DNA from: JANNAT01 sp031384605
GTDB taxonomy: Bacteria; Pseudomonadota; Alphaproteobacteria; Rhodobacterales; Rhodobacteraceae
Assembly: GCA_031384605.1 (NCBI GenBank)
Contig: JANNAT010000089.1
Span: 1 to 64,000, forward strand
DNA: 64,000 bases
Reading direction: 5' to 3'
This document shows, piece by piece, positions 1 to 7,825 of this stretch (position 1 is the first letter of the stretch; the number at the start of each line of letters is the position of its first letter). Position numbers and translations under genes: made by a program. Under the pieces are notes generated by a model. That model saw nothing but the letters and a program-made list of their open reading frames with translations, was not told where the DNA came from and did no database searches.

Positions 1-879
1 TCTGCGCCGGATTATCGTATTAAAAAGTATCAGAGTTTCAATAAATTCGACCACGGCCACGCCCTAATCCTTTCCGGCCCCCCCGGCCATGGCGGTGCGG
101 CCCGCCTTTCCGCGCGTGGGGCGCTGCGCATTGGGGCGGGGCTTGTGACAGTGGCCTGCCCACAGGGGGCGTTAGCGGAAAACGCCGCGCGGTTGGATGC
201 GGTGATGCTGCGGGTGGTAGAGGATGGGGCGGGGCTGGCCACGGTGCTGCAGGATACCCGGATCAACGCGCTGTGCATTGGCCCCGGTTTGGGGTTGGAT
301 GCGCGGGCGGTGAGGCTTGTGGCGACGGTTCTTGAAGTATCGAGGTCCCGGATCAAGTCCCGGACGGCGCAGCCCTTGTGGGTAGTGTTGGATGCCGATG
401 CATTGACGTTGATCTCACGCGATCCGACGATCTTTTATCTGCTGCATGAAAACTGCATCCTTACCCCGCACGGCGGTGAATTCGCCCGCCTGTTTCCCGA
501 TATTGCGGCCAAGCTGGCAGCCCCTGCCACCACTGGCCCCGCCTATTCCAAGGTTGATGCAACACGCGAGGCGGCCGCCCGTGCGGGCTGTGTGGTGCTG
601 TTCAAAGGGGCCGATACGGTGATTGCTGATCCGTCGGGGAAATGTTCGATCAATTCAGCCCATTATGACCGCGCCGCCCCTTGGCTGGCAACAGCCGGGT
701 CTGGCGATGTGTTGGCGGGGTTTATCGCAGGACTTTTGGCGCGCGGCTTTGCCCCGATGCAGGCTGCCGAAACCGCCGCTTGGCTGCATGTGGAATGCGC
801 GCGCAGCTTTGGGCCGGGGTTGATTGCGGAAGATTTGCCCGAAGAGTTGCCAAAAGTGTTTCGCGCGCTGGGGCTGTGA
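1..879 (+). CDS. nnrD: NAD(P)HX dehydratase (NnrD domain), 5' partial
   Basis: Repairs hydrated NAD(P)H: ADP/ATP-dependent dehydration of (S)-NAD(P)HX, a cytosolic ribokinase-like enzyme. The reading frame is open from the first base, so the true start, and probably the N-terminal NnrE epimerase half usual in bifunctional bacterial forms, lies outside the window. Visible hallmarks are GPPGHGGAARLSARGAL near the left edge, TPHGGEFARLFPD in the middle, the FKGADTVIADPSG strand and the C-terminal TAGSGDVLAGFIAGL nucleotide-binding loop. A GTG at 145 would start inside the conserved domain and is not the start. It converges on the Hint gene, with a double palindrome between them. Confidence 0.9.
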   Translation, partial: SAPDYRIKKYQSFNKFDHGHALILSGPPGHGGAARLSARGALRIGAGLVTVACPQGALAENAARLDAVMLRVVEDGAGLATVLQDTRINALCIGPGLGLDARAVRLVATVLEVSRSRIKSRTAQPLWVVLDADALTLISRDPTIFYLLHENCILTPHGGEFARLFPDIAAKLAAPATTGPAYSKVDATREAAARAGCVVLFKGADTVIADPSGKCSINSAHYDRAAPWLATAGSGDVLAGFIAGLLARGFAPMQAAETAAWLHVECARSFGPGLIAEDLPEELPKVFRALGL

Positions 880-884
880 AGCGT

Positions 885-929
885 CAAAATCCTTCGAAGG
901 ATTTTGCAAATTTTTCGCTAAAAAATTTG
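885..929 (+). terminator. Double palindrome after nnrD (TTCGAA-centred plus A/T-rich hairpin)
   Basis: A perfect 22-base palindrome centred on TTCGAA (885-906) is followed without a gap by an AT-rich inverted repeat CAAATTTTT/AAAAATTTG (907-929). It starts five bases after the nnrD stop. A near-identical element follows the gene ending at 55624. The position between convergent genes and the run of T suggest a transcription end, but the GC content of the stems is low, so terminator function is inferred. Confidence 0.55.
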
Positions 930-938
930 AAACCTGTT

Positions 939-1415
939 TTACGCGTTGCTCAAAGCTGGCGCGCAGGCCAGCTCCAGTCCGCCGGCATAAATCACGGCCT
1001 CTGACGCAAAGCGCAGCGCATAGAACCGCGCTTCGGCCAGAACTTCGGCGCGGATGTATTCGCCGTCAACCAGACGCATCGCAGGCACCATGGCCGTCGC
1101 GGTGCCAAACATCGCTTTTGCCCGCCAGTCGCGGATCATGACGGGTTGATCGGGCGATACGATCATATCGCCGGTTGGCTGATCAATCCCCAGCGTGCCT
1201 TCGGTGATGCGGATCACACGGGCGTTTTGCACAAGGCTGACTTCGATCGACGACAAGCGTTGCGCGCCGTCGCGGGTCACAATCCGGTCACCGGGGGTAA
1301 GGAATTCGACCGGCAAGATGCCGTCTAATGTCAGAACCGTGGTGCCACTGGCCAGGCCATGATCCAGCACCGCTGCGGTTTGCGCGACAGTTGTGCGAAC
1401 GATTGCCTGTGCCAT
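939..1415 (-). CDS. Hint (Hedgehog/intein) domain protein
   Basis: 158 aa. The start is supported by AAGGA seven bases upstream. Residues about 20-110 match the stand-alone Hint_2 type domain common in Rhodobacteraceae: ASGTTVLTLDGILPVEFLTPGDRIVTRDG, then VRI, SPDQPVMIRDWRA and later AEVLAEARFYALRF. Usually this module sits at the C-terminus of large secreted RTX-like proteins; here it forms nearly the whole protein. The position that is Cys in active Hint domains (C-x-x-x-G-T) is Gly here (GLASGT), so autoprocessing looks unlikely. No signal peptide or partner is seen. The role is unknown; the family call is fairly sure. Confidence 0.75.
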   Translation of the reverse strand: MAQAIVRTTVAQTAAVLDHGLASGTTVLTLDGILPVEFLTPGDRIVTRDGAQRLSSIEVSLVQNARVIRITEGTLGIDQPTGDMIVSPDQPVMIRDWRAKAMFGTATAMVPAMRLVDGEYIRAEVLAEARFYALRFASEAVIYAGGLELACAPALSNA

Positions 1416-1627
1416 GGTCTGATCCTTGGAATTGAAAGCTTGAAGACTGTTTTACCGATGACTGTGGCAAGATTGCGTTAAAGACACGGTTTTTCAGCGG
1501 AATTTATGGCCTGTGGCGCCAATGCTTTTTCCTCTCGCTTCCCCCGCAGGGCTTTGTTAGAAGAGCGCGGAATTCGAGACGTGTCTTGGCCCGCTTTTGG
1601 TGGGACAGAGACGTTTTGATTGAAATT

Positions 1628-1712
1628 GCGGGTATGGCGAAATTGGCAGACGCACCAGATTTAGGTTCTGGCGCCGCAAGGCGTGGGGGTTCAAGTCCCT
1701 CTACCCGCACCA
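1628..1712 (+). tRNA. tRNA-Leu (anticodon UAG)
   Basis: Acceptor stem GCGGGTA/TACCCGC, D-arm, anticodon stem CCAGA/TCTGG with loop TTTAGGT (anticodon TAG, reads CUA-type Leu codons), a long variable arm as expected of class II tRNAs, T-loop GTTCAAGTC, and an encoded CCA end. It lies 24 bases before tig. No integrase or duplicated 3' end is visible nearby, so it is not evidently an attachment site. Confidence 0.97.
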
Positions 1713-1736
1713 TAAAGTGATGAGAAGGACGACGAT

Positions 1737-3071
1737 ATGCAGGTCACAGAAACCCTGAAAAACGGCTTGAAGCGCGCCTACACCATCACGGTGACGGCAT
1801 CCGAGCTGGACGCCAAAGTGCACGAAAAACTGCTGGAAGCCCAGCCCGATGTTGAGATCAAAGGCTTTCGCAAAGGCAAAGTGCCGCTGGCGATTCTGAA
1901 AAAGCAGTTCGGTCAGCGCCTGATGGGCGATGCGATGCAAGACGCAATTGACGGCGCAATGAAAGCGCATTTCGACAGCACCGGCGACCGGCCCGCGATG
2001 CAGCCCGATGTCAAGATGCAAGGCGGCGAGACCTGGAAAGAAGGTCACGACGTTGTGGTTGAGATGTCTTACGAAGCCCTTCCGCCGATTCCGGATATGG
2101 ATGCCAGCAAGATCAAACTGGATCGTTTGTCGGTAAAGGCAGATGATGCATCCGTTGATGAGGCGTTGAACAATCTGGCGTCATCGTCGCAAGTATTTGA
2201 AGACAAACCGAAAGCCAAGAAAGCCAAGTCGGGCGATCAGGTTGTGATTGATTTCGAAGGCTCGGTCGATGGAGAGCTGTTTGAAGGTGGCGCAGGCACC
2301 GATTATCCGCTGGTTCTGGGATCAAATTCCTTCATTCCGGGCTTTGAAGAACAGCTGATTGGTGCCAAGGCCGGCGAAGACGTATCGGTGACCGTCAACT
2401 TCCCGGCCGAGTATGGTGCCAAGCATCTGGCCGGCAAGGCGGCGGTGTTTGCTTGTACTGTGAAAGCCGTGAAAGAGCCAAAAGCGGCAGAGTTGAATGA
2501 TGAGTTGGCCAAGAAATACGGCGCCGAAGATCTGACGGCGTTGAAGGGTCAGATCGCGGGCCGTCTTGAGGCGGAATACGCCGGGGCCGCACGCGCTGTG
2601 TTAAAGCGGGCGTTGTTGGATCAATTGGACAAGATGGTAAAGTTTGATCTGCCTGTCGCCTTGGTCGATGCCGAAGCGGGCCAGATTGCGCACCAGTTGT
2701 GGCATGAAGAAAACCCGGATGTGCAGGGCCATGATCACGCCCATGTCGAAACCACCGAGGAACACAAGACCCTGGCCGAACGCCGCGTGCGTCTGGGGCT
2801 GGTTTTGGCAGAAGTGGGTCGCAAGGCCGAAGTCACTGTAACGGATGCGGAAATGACCCAAGCGGTGTTGGCGCAGGCGCGGCAGTATCCGGGGCAAGAG
2901 CGGGCCTATTTTGATTTCGTGCAGAAAAACCCGCAGATGCAGCAGCAACTGCGCGCGCCGATTTTTGAAGATAAGGTTGTTGATTTCATCGTGGCCGGGG
3001 CCAAGGTGACCGATAAGGTTGTAACCAAAGAGGCGCTGCAAAAGCTGGTTGAGGCCTTGGACGAGATGTGA
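1737..3071 (+). CDS. tig: Trigger factor, ribosome-associated prolyl isomerase/chaperone
   Basis: 444 aa, the usual length. AAGGA lies seven bases before the ATG. The N-terminal ribosome-binding domain contains the signature FRKGKVP (GFRKGKVPLAILKKQFG) at about residue 45. A central FKBP-type PPIase domain (about 150-245) starts with SGDQVVIDFEGSVDGELFEGG. The helical C-terminal arms end near 440. It binds L23 at the exit tunnel and shields nascent chains. In many bacteria tig is followed by clpP, but here an intrinsic terminator follows directly and the next gene runs the other way. Confidence 0.97.
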   Translation: MQVTETLKNGLKRAYTITVTASELDAKVHEKLLEAQPDVEIKGFRKGKVPLAILKKQFGQRLMGDAMQDAIDGAMKAHFDSTGDRPAMQPDVKMQGGETWKEGHDVVVEMSYEALPPIPDMDASKIKLDRLSVKADDASVDEALNNLASSSQVFEDKPKAKKAKSGDQVVIDFEGSVDGELFEGGAGTDYPLVLGSNSFIPGFEEQLIGAKAGEDVSVTVNFPAEYGAKHLAGKAAVFACTVKAVKEPKAAELNDELAKKYGAEDLTALKGQIAGRLEAEYAGAARAVLKRALLDQLDKMVKFDLPVALVDAEAGQIAHQLWHEENPDVQGHDHAHVETTEEHKTLAERRVRLGLVLAEVGRKAEVTVTDAEMTQAVLAQARQYPGQERAYFDFVQKNPQMQQQLRAPIFEDKVVDFIVAGAKVTDKVVTKEALQKLVEALDEM

Positions 3072-3092
3072 TCGGATCGTTCGAATAGGGGA

Positions 3093-3122
3093 AAGGCCGC
3101 GCCGCAGGGTGCGGCCTTTTTT
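3093..3122 (+). terminator. Intrinsic terminator after tig
   Basis: GGCCGC(GCC) - loop - (GGT)GCGGCC stem followed by TTTTTT, 22 bases after the tig stop. It overlaps no gene and separates tig from the convergent gene at 3131. Confidence 0.9.
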
Positions 3123-3130
3123 CAGTGCGG

Positions 3131-3607
3131 CTAGACGTCACCATTGAAGACATCGCTTTGCCAAATCTTACGGACCATATTGCCCCGATCCGAATACAAA
3201 AACCGCTGCCACGCCTGCGATTCATGTGCGACGATGCCCATTTCCCAGACGCAAAACGTTGGTCGCGGCGCGCCCAATCCCGCATAAGCGGCTGGAAAGG
3301 CGCTGAAATTCGGGGTTGCGGCATCAATGTAGTGAACAGACTGCCAAATCTCATTGTTGCCGCGCCAAAGGGCAGTCAACAGAAAGTGAAAATCCGCGGA
3401 ACAGCGGTGCAGGATGGCAAAGCCTGCTTTGTCATCAGGCTGCGGGATTGTAGCACAAGCCAATTGCGCCGCCCGGCGGGTTTCGACGGTGATCGGATAG
3501 GCTGGCTCATCCAGATCATACCATTTCAGGTGCGCGTTGCCGATTGTCAGCGCAGTATAGGCGCGTGCCTGTTTTGGGCGGTGAATGTAGGATGGCGAGA
3601 CGGTCAT
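3131..3607 (-). CDS. Conserved-looking hypothetical protein
   Basis: 158 aa; I do not recognise a family. It is probably a soluble cytoplasmic protein: no signal peptide or membrane segment is visible, and aromatic residues are frequent (WYDLDEPAYP, FHFLLTALWRGNNEIWQ, FCVWEMGIVAHE). Base composition and codon use resemble the neighbours. It lies between the tig terminator and the end of the ribosomal operon, transcribed on the same strand as rplI but separated from it by a terminator and therefore likely a separate unit. The long open frame with ordinary codon bias supports a real gene. Confidence 0.6.
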   Translation of the reverse strand: MTVSPSYIHRPKQARAYTALTIGNAHLKWYDLDEPAYPITVETRRAAQLACATIPQPDDKAGFAILHRCSADFHFLLTALWRGNNEIWQSVHYIDAATPNFSAFPAAYAGLGAPRPTFCVWEMGIVAHESQAWQRFLYSDRGNMVRKIWQSDVFNGDV

Positions 3608-3666
3608 TTCGATTTCCTCTTAAGGAAGGTCAACAATGCTTAACCGTTTCCAACCCATTGGCGCAG

Positions 3667-3702
3667 AAAAAAGCCGCGCAAGGTTGCCCCTGCGCGGCTT
3701 TT
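3667..3702 (-). terminator. Terminator of the rpsF-rpsR-rplI operon
   Basis: AAGCCGCGCA / TGCGCGGCTT arms around a 10-base loop, flanked by A-runs and T-runs on both sides, so it can stop transcription from either strand. It lies just downstream of rplI and upstream (in that sense) of the hypothetical gene. Confidence 0.85.
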
Positions 3703-3722
3703 GTTGTTATTAACCCGAAAGA

Positions 3723-4307
3723 TCAGTCGCGGGTTAGGTCCGCGCCGTCTTGCGCCGCACCCATTTCATCAAACAGGTTCGCGATCTCGAAATCAGCTTC
3801 GGCTTCGGCTTCGGCGGCCAGCGCCTGGATCGACTTGCCGGACGCTTGCAGAACGGCTTCTTCCGCCGAACGGGCGATGTTGACGCTGAACTTGATCGTC
3901 ACTTCGGGGTGCAGCACCACCGAAACGGTGTGGATGCCCAAATCTTTGATCGGACGGTCCAGCACGACCTGACCACGGTTGACGTTGAAGCCTTCGGCAG
4001 TTGCTGCCTCGGCTGCGTCGCGGGTGGTGACCGATCCATACAAAGCGCCCGAATCAGAGGCCGAACGGATGATCACGAACACCTGACCGTCCAGCTTGGC
4101 ACCTGCGGCTTCGGCTTCGGTTTTGGTTTCAAGGTTGTTCACTTCCAGCTGAGCCTTTTTCGACTCAAAGGATTTGATGTTGGCGGCATTGGCGCGCAAT
4201 GCTTTGCCCTGAGGCAACAGGAAGTTGCGACCGTAGCCGTCCTTGACGTTGACGACTTCGCCCATTTGGCCAAGTTTGGCCACGCGTTGAAGCAGGATAA
4301 CTTGCAT
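3723..4307 (-). CDS. rplI: 50S ribosomal protein L9
   Basis: 194 aa against about 149 in E. coli. The N-terminal domain is classic: MQVILLQRVAKLGQMGEVV, then VKDGYGRNFLLPQGKAL with the rRNA-binding lobe, then the connecting helix with KAQLEVNNLETKTEAEAAG. The C-terminal domain has GALYGSVTTRDAAEA. The extra about 45 residues at the C-terminus are strongly acidic (EAEAEADFEIANLFDEMG...), a lineage extension. It is the last gene of the rpsF-rpsR-rplI operon, 12 bases after rpsR, with a terminator downstream. Confidence 0.97.
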   Translation of the reverse strand: MQVILLQRVAKLGQMGEVVNVKDGYGRNFLLPQGKALRANAANIKSFESKKAQLEVNNLETKTEAEAAGAKLDGQVFVIIRSASDSGALYGSVTTRDAAEAATAEGFNVNRGQVVLDRPIKDLGIHTVSVVLHPEVTIKFSVNIARSAEEAVLQASGKSIQALAAEAEAEADFEIANLFDEMGAAQDGADLTRD

Positions 4308-4319
4308 GATTGGCTCTCC

Positions 4320-4547
4320 TTACTTCACAGCATAGGGCAGCAGGGCCAGAAAGCGGGCGCGTTTGATGGCAATTGCCAGTTCGCGTTGCTTTTTCGCCGA
4401 CACTGCGGTGATACGGGATGGCACGATTTTGCCGCGCTCGGATACATAGCGCTGCAACAGGCGTGTGTCTTTATAGTCAATCGCTGGCGCGTTGTCGCCC
4501 GAGAAGGGGCAGACCTTGCGGCGGCGGAAAAATGGTTTGTTTGCCAT
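4320..4547 (-). CDS. rpsR: 30S ribosomal protein S18
   Basis: 75 aa, normal length. MANKPFFRRRKVCPFSG start, then IDYKDTRLLQRYVSERGKI and PSRITAVSAKKQRELAIAIKRARFLALLPY, all diagnostic of S18, which pairs with S6 on the 30S platform. It is the middle gene of the rpsF-rpsR-rplI operon, with short spacers of 24 and 12 bases to its neighbours. Confidence 0.98.
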   Translation of the reverse strand: MANKPFFRRRKVCPFSGDNAPAIDYKDTRLLQRYVSERGKIVPSRITAVSAKKQRELAIAIKRARFLALLPYAVK

Positions 4548-4571
4548 GGTTTATGGTCCTTTCCTATCAGA

Positions 4572-5033
4572 TCAACGACGACGATCGCCACCGAACGAAG
4601 GGCGTTCGCCCCGGTCGGCGCCACGATCAGGACGATCCCCAAAGCTGGGGCGTTCGCGGCGTTCGCCACCAAAACCACCTGCGTCAGGACGATCACCGCG
4701 TTCGCGGTCGTCACGTTTTTGCATCTGAACCGACGGTCCATCCGCGTGCAGGTCGACCTTGATGGTCAAAACGCGCATCACGTCATCATGCAAACGCATC
4801 AGACGTTCCATTTCCTGCACGGCGGCCGAAGGCGCATCCGATTTCAGCAGGGCATAGTGGCCTTTGCGGTTTTTGTTGATCTTGTAGGCCATCGTCTTGA
4901 CGCCCCAGTATTCGTGTTCAACGATTTTGCCACCGTTGTCGGCGATCACTGTAGAGAAATGTTCGATAAGGCCTTCGGCCTGCGCTGTGGACAAGTCCTG
5001 ACGCGCGATCATAACATGCTCGTATAGCGGCAT
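4572..5033 (-). CDS. rpsF: 30S ribosomal protein S6 with long charged tail
   Basis: 153 aa. The start chosen is MPLYEHVMIARQDLS because GGAG lies five bases upstream; an in-frame ATG 15 bases earlier has no such site. Residues 1-95 are the S6 ferredoxin-like fold that binds S18. From about residue 105 a disordered tail rich in Arg, Asp, Gly carries two repeats of (R/G)ERPSFG. The DNA there is imperfectly repetitive. First gene of the operon, divergent from fabD. Confidence 0.96.
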   Translation of the reverse strand: MPLYEHVMIARQDLSTAQAEGLIEHFSTVIADNGGKIVEHEYWGVKTMAYKINKNRKGHYALLKSDAPSAAVQEMERLMRLHDDVMRVLTIKVDLHADGPSVQMQKRDDRERGDRPDAGGFGGERRERPSFGDRPDRGADRGERPSFGGDRRR

Positions 5034-5274
5034 GTGCACTCCGATCATAGTCTGTGGCGCATTTCATAGGACGGGCTAATCTGACCGCGGCCCGTCCACG
5101 AGAGGCTGCGCCGTTGCGTGGAAATTGCGGAAAGATGAGCGTGCCTTACAGGCGAATGAGGGCGCGTGCAAGCCGCATGGGGTATTCTTTGGCCAAAAGC
5201 TGTTGCGAACAGAGCGCGTTGCGCGCGCGCGCGGTGCAGGCTAGGTTTGCGATTGACCAAGCAAGGAGATCACC

Positions 5275-6213
5275 ATGAGCCGCGCATTCGTTTTTCCCGG
5301 CCAAGGGGCGCAGACCATTGGAATGGGGCGGGCGTTGGCCGAGGCCTATCCTGCGGCGCAAGCGGTGTTTGATGAGGTGGACGATGCGTTGGGGGAGGCG
5401 CTGTCGGCGCTGATCTGGGAGGGGGATATTGACACGCTGACTTTGACGAAAAACGCGCAACCTGCGCTGATGGCCACATCCATTGCGGCGCTGCGGGCGT
5501 TGGAGGTCGAAGGGTTGGGGTTGGATCACGTGGCCTTTGTGGCCGGGCATTCTTTGGGCGAATATTCAGCGCTATGTGCGGTGGGGGCGTTGGGGTTGGC
5601 CGATACCGCACGGCTGTTGCGCATTCGCGGCCAAGCCATGCAAGAGGCGGTGCCCGTTGGCGTGGGGGCAATGGCCGCGCTGTTGGGCTTGGATTTTGCC
5701 GCTGCCACCGAAGTGGCCGCCGAAGCAGCGCAAGGCGAGGTCTGTCAGGCCGCCAATGACAATGATCCGGGGCAAGTGGTGGTATCGGGGCACCGCGCGG
5801 CGGTTGAGCGGGCGCTGGAGATTGCCAAGGCCAAGGGGGCCAAGCGCGCATTGCTGCTGCCGGTATCAGCGCCGTTTCATTGCGTGCTGATGCAGCCCGC
5901 AGCCGCCGTGATGGCCGAAGCACTTGCAGGCGTGGTGATATCCGCGCCGCGTTTGCCCGTGGTGGTGAATGTGCGCGCCGAGGCGGTAACGGAACCGGAC
6001 CGCATCCGCGCGCTGTTGATTGCCCAAGTGACAGGATCGGTGCGCTGGCGCGAGTCTGTGTTGTGGATGGAAAGCGCGGGGGTGACGGAGTATTGGGAAA
6101 TTGGGGCAGGTAAGGCGCTGTCTGGCATGATCAAGCGCACGGCGGCGGGGGCAGTGACGCGGGCGATTGGGTCGCCCGAGGACGTGGTGGCGGCGCGCGG
6201 CGCAATTTCGTAA
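5275..6213 (+). CDS. fabD: Malonyl-CoA:ACP transacylase
   Basis: 312 aa, usual length; AAGGAG seven bases upstream of the ATG. It loads malonate from CoA onto ACP. The start FVFPGQGAQTIGMG is the family signature; the catalytic Ser is in GHSLGEYSA at about residue 93 and the catalytic His in APFHC at about residue 202. It is first in the fabD-fabG-acpP gene set. A hairpin element (6234-6307) lies between it and fabG, so the two may not be tightly cotranscribed. Confidence 0.97.
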   Translation: MSRAFVFPGQGAQTIGMGRALAEAYPAAQAVFDEVDDALGEALSALIWEGDIDTLTLTKNAQPALMATSIAALRALEVEGLGLDHVAFVAGHSLGEYSALCAVGALGLADTARLLRIRGQAMQEAVPVGVGAMAALLGLDFAAATEVAAEAAQGEVCQAANDNDPGQVVVSGHRAAVERALEIAKAKGAKRALLLPVSAPFHCVLMQPAAAVMAEALAGVVISAPRLPVVVNVRAEAVTEPDRIRALLIAQVTGSVRWRESVLWMESAGVTEYWEIGAGKALSGMIKRTAAGAVTRAIGSPEDVVAARGAIS

Positions 6214-6233
6214 AGTTCGGCTTGGCTGCACCA

Positions 6234-6307
6234 CCGGGGGTTTCACACCCCCGGACCCCCGTGGGATATTTATGAACAGATGAAGCGTAATTTTAGTAAA
6301 ATTTGAG
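6234..6307 (+). repeat. 3'-end hairpin repeat, copy A (after fabD)
   Basis: GGGGGT/CACCCCC-type hairpin at 6234-6253, then CCCCCGTGGGATATTT, TGAACAGATGAAGC and an AATTTTAG..AAATTT tail. Four related copies occur at 38682, 43421, 54116 and 63632. All start shortly after the end of a gene on the same strand. It resembles a terminator without a long T-run. The function is unknown. Confidence 0.7.
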
Positions 6308-6380
6308 ACTATGAAGGTTGGTCATCTGGCGAGGTGGACCGAGTGAACCTTATACCTAAGACGCTGCAAGGAAAGATAAT

Positions 6381-7118
6381 ATGTTTGATCTGACTGGAAA
6401 ATCTGCCCTGATCACGGGTGCGTCTGGCGGCATTGGGGCGGCGATTGCGCGTAGTTTGCATGGGTCGGGGGCGACAGTGGCGCTGTCTGGCACGCGGTTA
6501 GAGCCGCTTCAGGCGCTGGCCGCGGAACTGGGCAGCCGGGCGTTTGTGTTGCCTTGCAACCTTAGCGATCCTGTGGCGGTTGAGGCGCTGCCAAAGGCCG
6601 CAATTGCCGCGATGGGGGCAGTGGATATTCTGGTCAATAACGCAGGGATTACCCGCGACAATCTGTTCATGCGGATGTCGGATGACGAATGGCAATCGGT
6701 GATTGATGTCAACCTGACCGCCACCTTCCGTTTGTGCCGGGGTGTGGTGCGCGGCATGATGAAGGCGCGCTGGGGGCGGATTGTGAACATCACCTCGGTT
6801 GTGGGGCATTCGGGTAATCCGGGGCAGGGCAATTATGCCGCCGCCAAGGCGGGCACGCTGGCGATGTCGAAATCCTTGGCTATGGAAGTGGCCAGCCGGG
6901 GGATCACGGTGAACTGTGTGGCTCCGGGGCTGATTGCAACTGCGATGACCGACAAGCTGAACGACGAGCAACGCGCGCGGATTCTGACAGGCGTGCCTGC
7001 CGGGCGGATGGGCGAGGCTGCCGAAGTGGCGGCAGCGGTGCTGTATCTGGCGTCGCCCGAGGCTGCATATGTCACGGGCAGCACGCTGCACGTCAATGGT
7101 GGCGGGTTTTTGGGATAG
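6381..7118 (+). CDS. fabG: 3-oxoacyl-ACP reductase
   Basis: 245 aa, typical SDR. It reduces 3-oxoacyl-ACP with NADPH in fatty acid elongation. The dinucleotide motif TGASGGIG is near residue 13 and NNAG near residue 88. The catalytic set is Ser in NITSVVG, then Y-x-x-x-K in GNYAAAKAG. The C-terminus GSTLHVNGGGFLG is characteristic of FabG. Good AAGGAAA ribosome site upstream. It is followed by an unusual 411-base gap before acpP. Confidence 0.96.
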   Translation: MFDLTGKSALITGASGGIGAAIARSLHGSGATVALSGTRLEPLQALAAELGSRAFVLPCNLSDPVAVEALPKAAIAAMGAVDILVNNAGITRDNLFMRMSDDEWQSVIDVNLTATFRLCRGVVRGMMKARWGRIVNITSVVGHSGNPGQGNYAAAKAGTLAMSKSLAMEVASRGITVNCVAPGLIATAMTDKLNDEQRARILTGVPAGRMGEAAEVAAAVLYLASPEAAYVTGSTLHVNGGGFLG

Positions 7119-7529
7119 CGTTTGAAGGGCCTTGCCAGCAAAACAGTCACTTCAGTGGCTATTGCGCGGATGCGGCACCTTTACCCTGGCGTCTGTCTGG
7201 CCGCCAAAACTTACGACAGGCTTGGGTCGAAGGGAGGGGACGCCACTGCAGTCTGGCAGGACCTTTCCGGCAAGAAACGGCAGGCTGGTAAACCATACCT
7301 TTCGGGCACTCGGCAAAGCCTTTACAAGATTGCCGACCGCTTGCTATGCAAGAGCTGGTGGCTATGACAACAGGAGCGAATGGCCTGTTGCCATAGCCGC
7401 AGGGCCTTGTTATAGCGCGGCTGAATTGATCGGCGGGTGTTTCGATGGCCCCCCGATATGTCTGATGCGGCACTTCATCGGAATGGTTTGAAGGTCGGGA
7501 AACCTCCCGCAACGTAAAAGGGATATGAC
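7119..7529. other. 411-base fabG-acpP spacer without a convincing gene
   Basis: Short open frames on both strands show no recognisable protein and no good ribosome site. A strong imperfect hairpin (7360-7398; 7 + 7 bp with one internal mismatch, 9-base loop) lies in its second half and has no T-run, so it is not a normal terminator. The last 20 bases hold the acpP ribosome site AAAAGGG. A separate acpP promoter or an untranslated RNA is possible but not shown. Confidence 0.4.
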
Positions 7530-7763
7530 ATGAGCGACATCGCTGATCGCGTGAAGAAGATCGTCGTCGAGCATCTTGGCGTCGAAGCTGAAAAAGTAAC
7601 CGAGACCGCGTCGTTTATCGACGATCTTGGTGCTGACAGCCTTGATACCGTTGAGTTGGTCATGGCGTTTGAAGAAGAGTTTGGAATTGAAATTCCGGAT
7701 GATGCGGCAGAAACCATCCAAACTTTTGGCGATGCGGTAAAGTTCATCTCGTCAGCGGCGTGA
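7530..7763 (+). CDS. acpP: Acyl carrier protein
   Basis: 77 aa acidic helical protein. The phosphopantetheine attachment Ser is residue 37 in DDLGADSLDTVELVM. It carries growing acyl chains for FabD, FabG and FabF. AAGGG lies seven bases before ATG. It is the last member of this fab group; fabF, normally next, sits about 7.7 kb away. A terminator follows. Confidence 0.98.
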   Translation: MSDIADRVKKIVVEHLGVEAEKVTETASFIDDLGADSLDTVELVMAFEEEFGIEIPDDAAETIQTFGDAVKFISSAA

Positions 7764-7802
7764 TCTGATGCTTTGATCCTGTGCGCAGGGTTAAACGATT
7801 TT

Positions 7803-7825
7803 GGCACCCTTAGGGGTGTCTTTTT
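7803..7825 (+). terminator. Terminator after acpP
   Basis: GGCACCC - TTAG - GGGTGTC stem (one G-T pair on the DNA level) followed by TTTTT, 40 bases after the acpP stop. The stem is short but the arrangement is canonical. Confidence 0.8.

Noticed and set aside
3750..5027. 425-aa plus-strand open frame opposite rplI-rpsR-rpsF
   Set aside because: It is antisense to three certain ribosomal protein genes, His/Phe/Arg-rich, and has no ribosome site or recognisable domain.
5216..5240. GC dinucleotide run upstream of fabD
   Set aside because: Short simple repeat in high-GC DNA; no regulatory motif recognised.
7122..7491. Two short plus-strand frames in the fabG-acpP spacer
   Set aside because: No ribosome site, no family resemblance, and they run through a strong hairpin; reported as a gene-free spacer instead.
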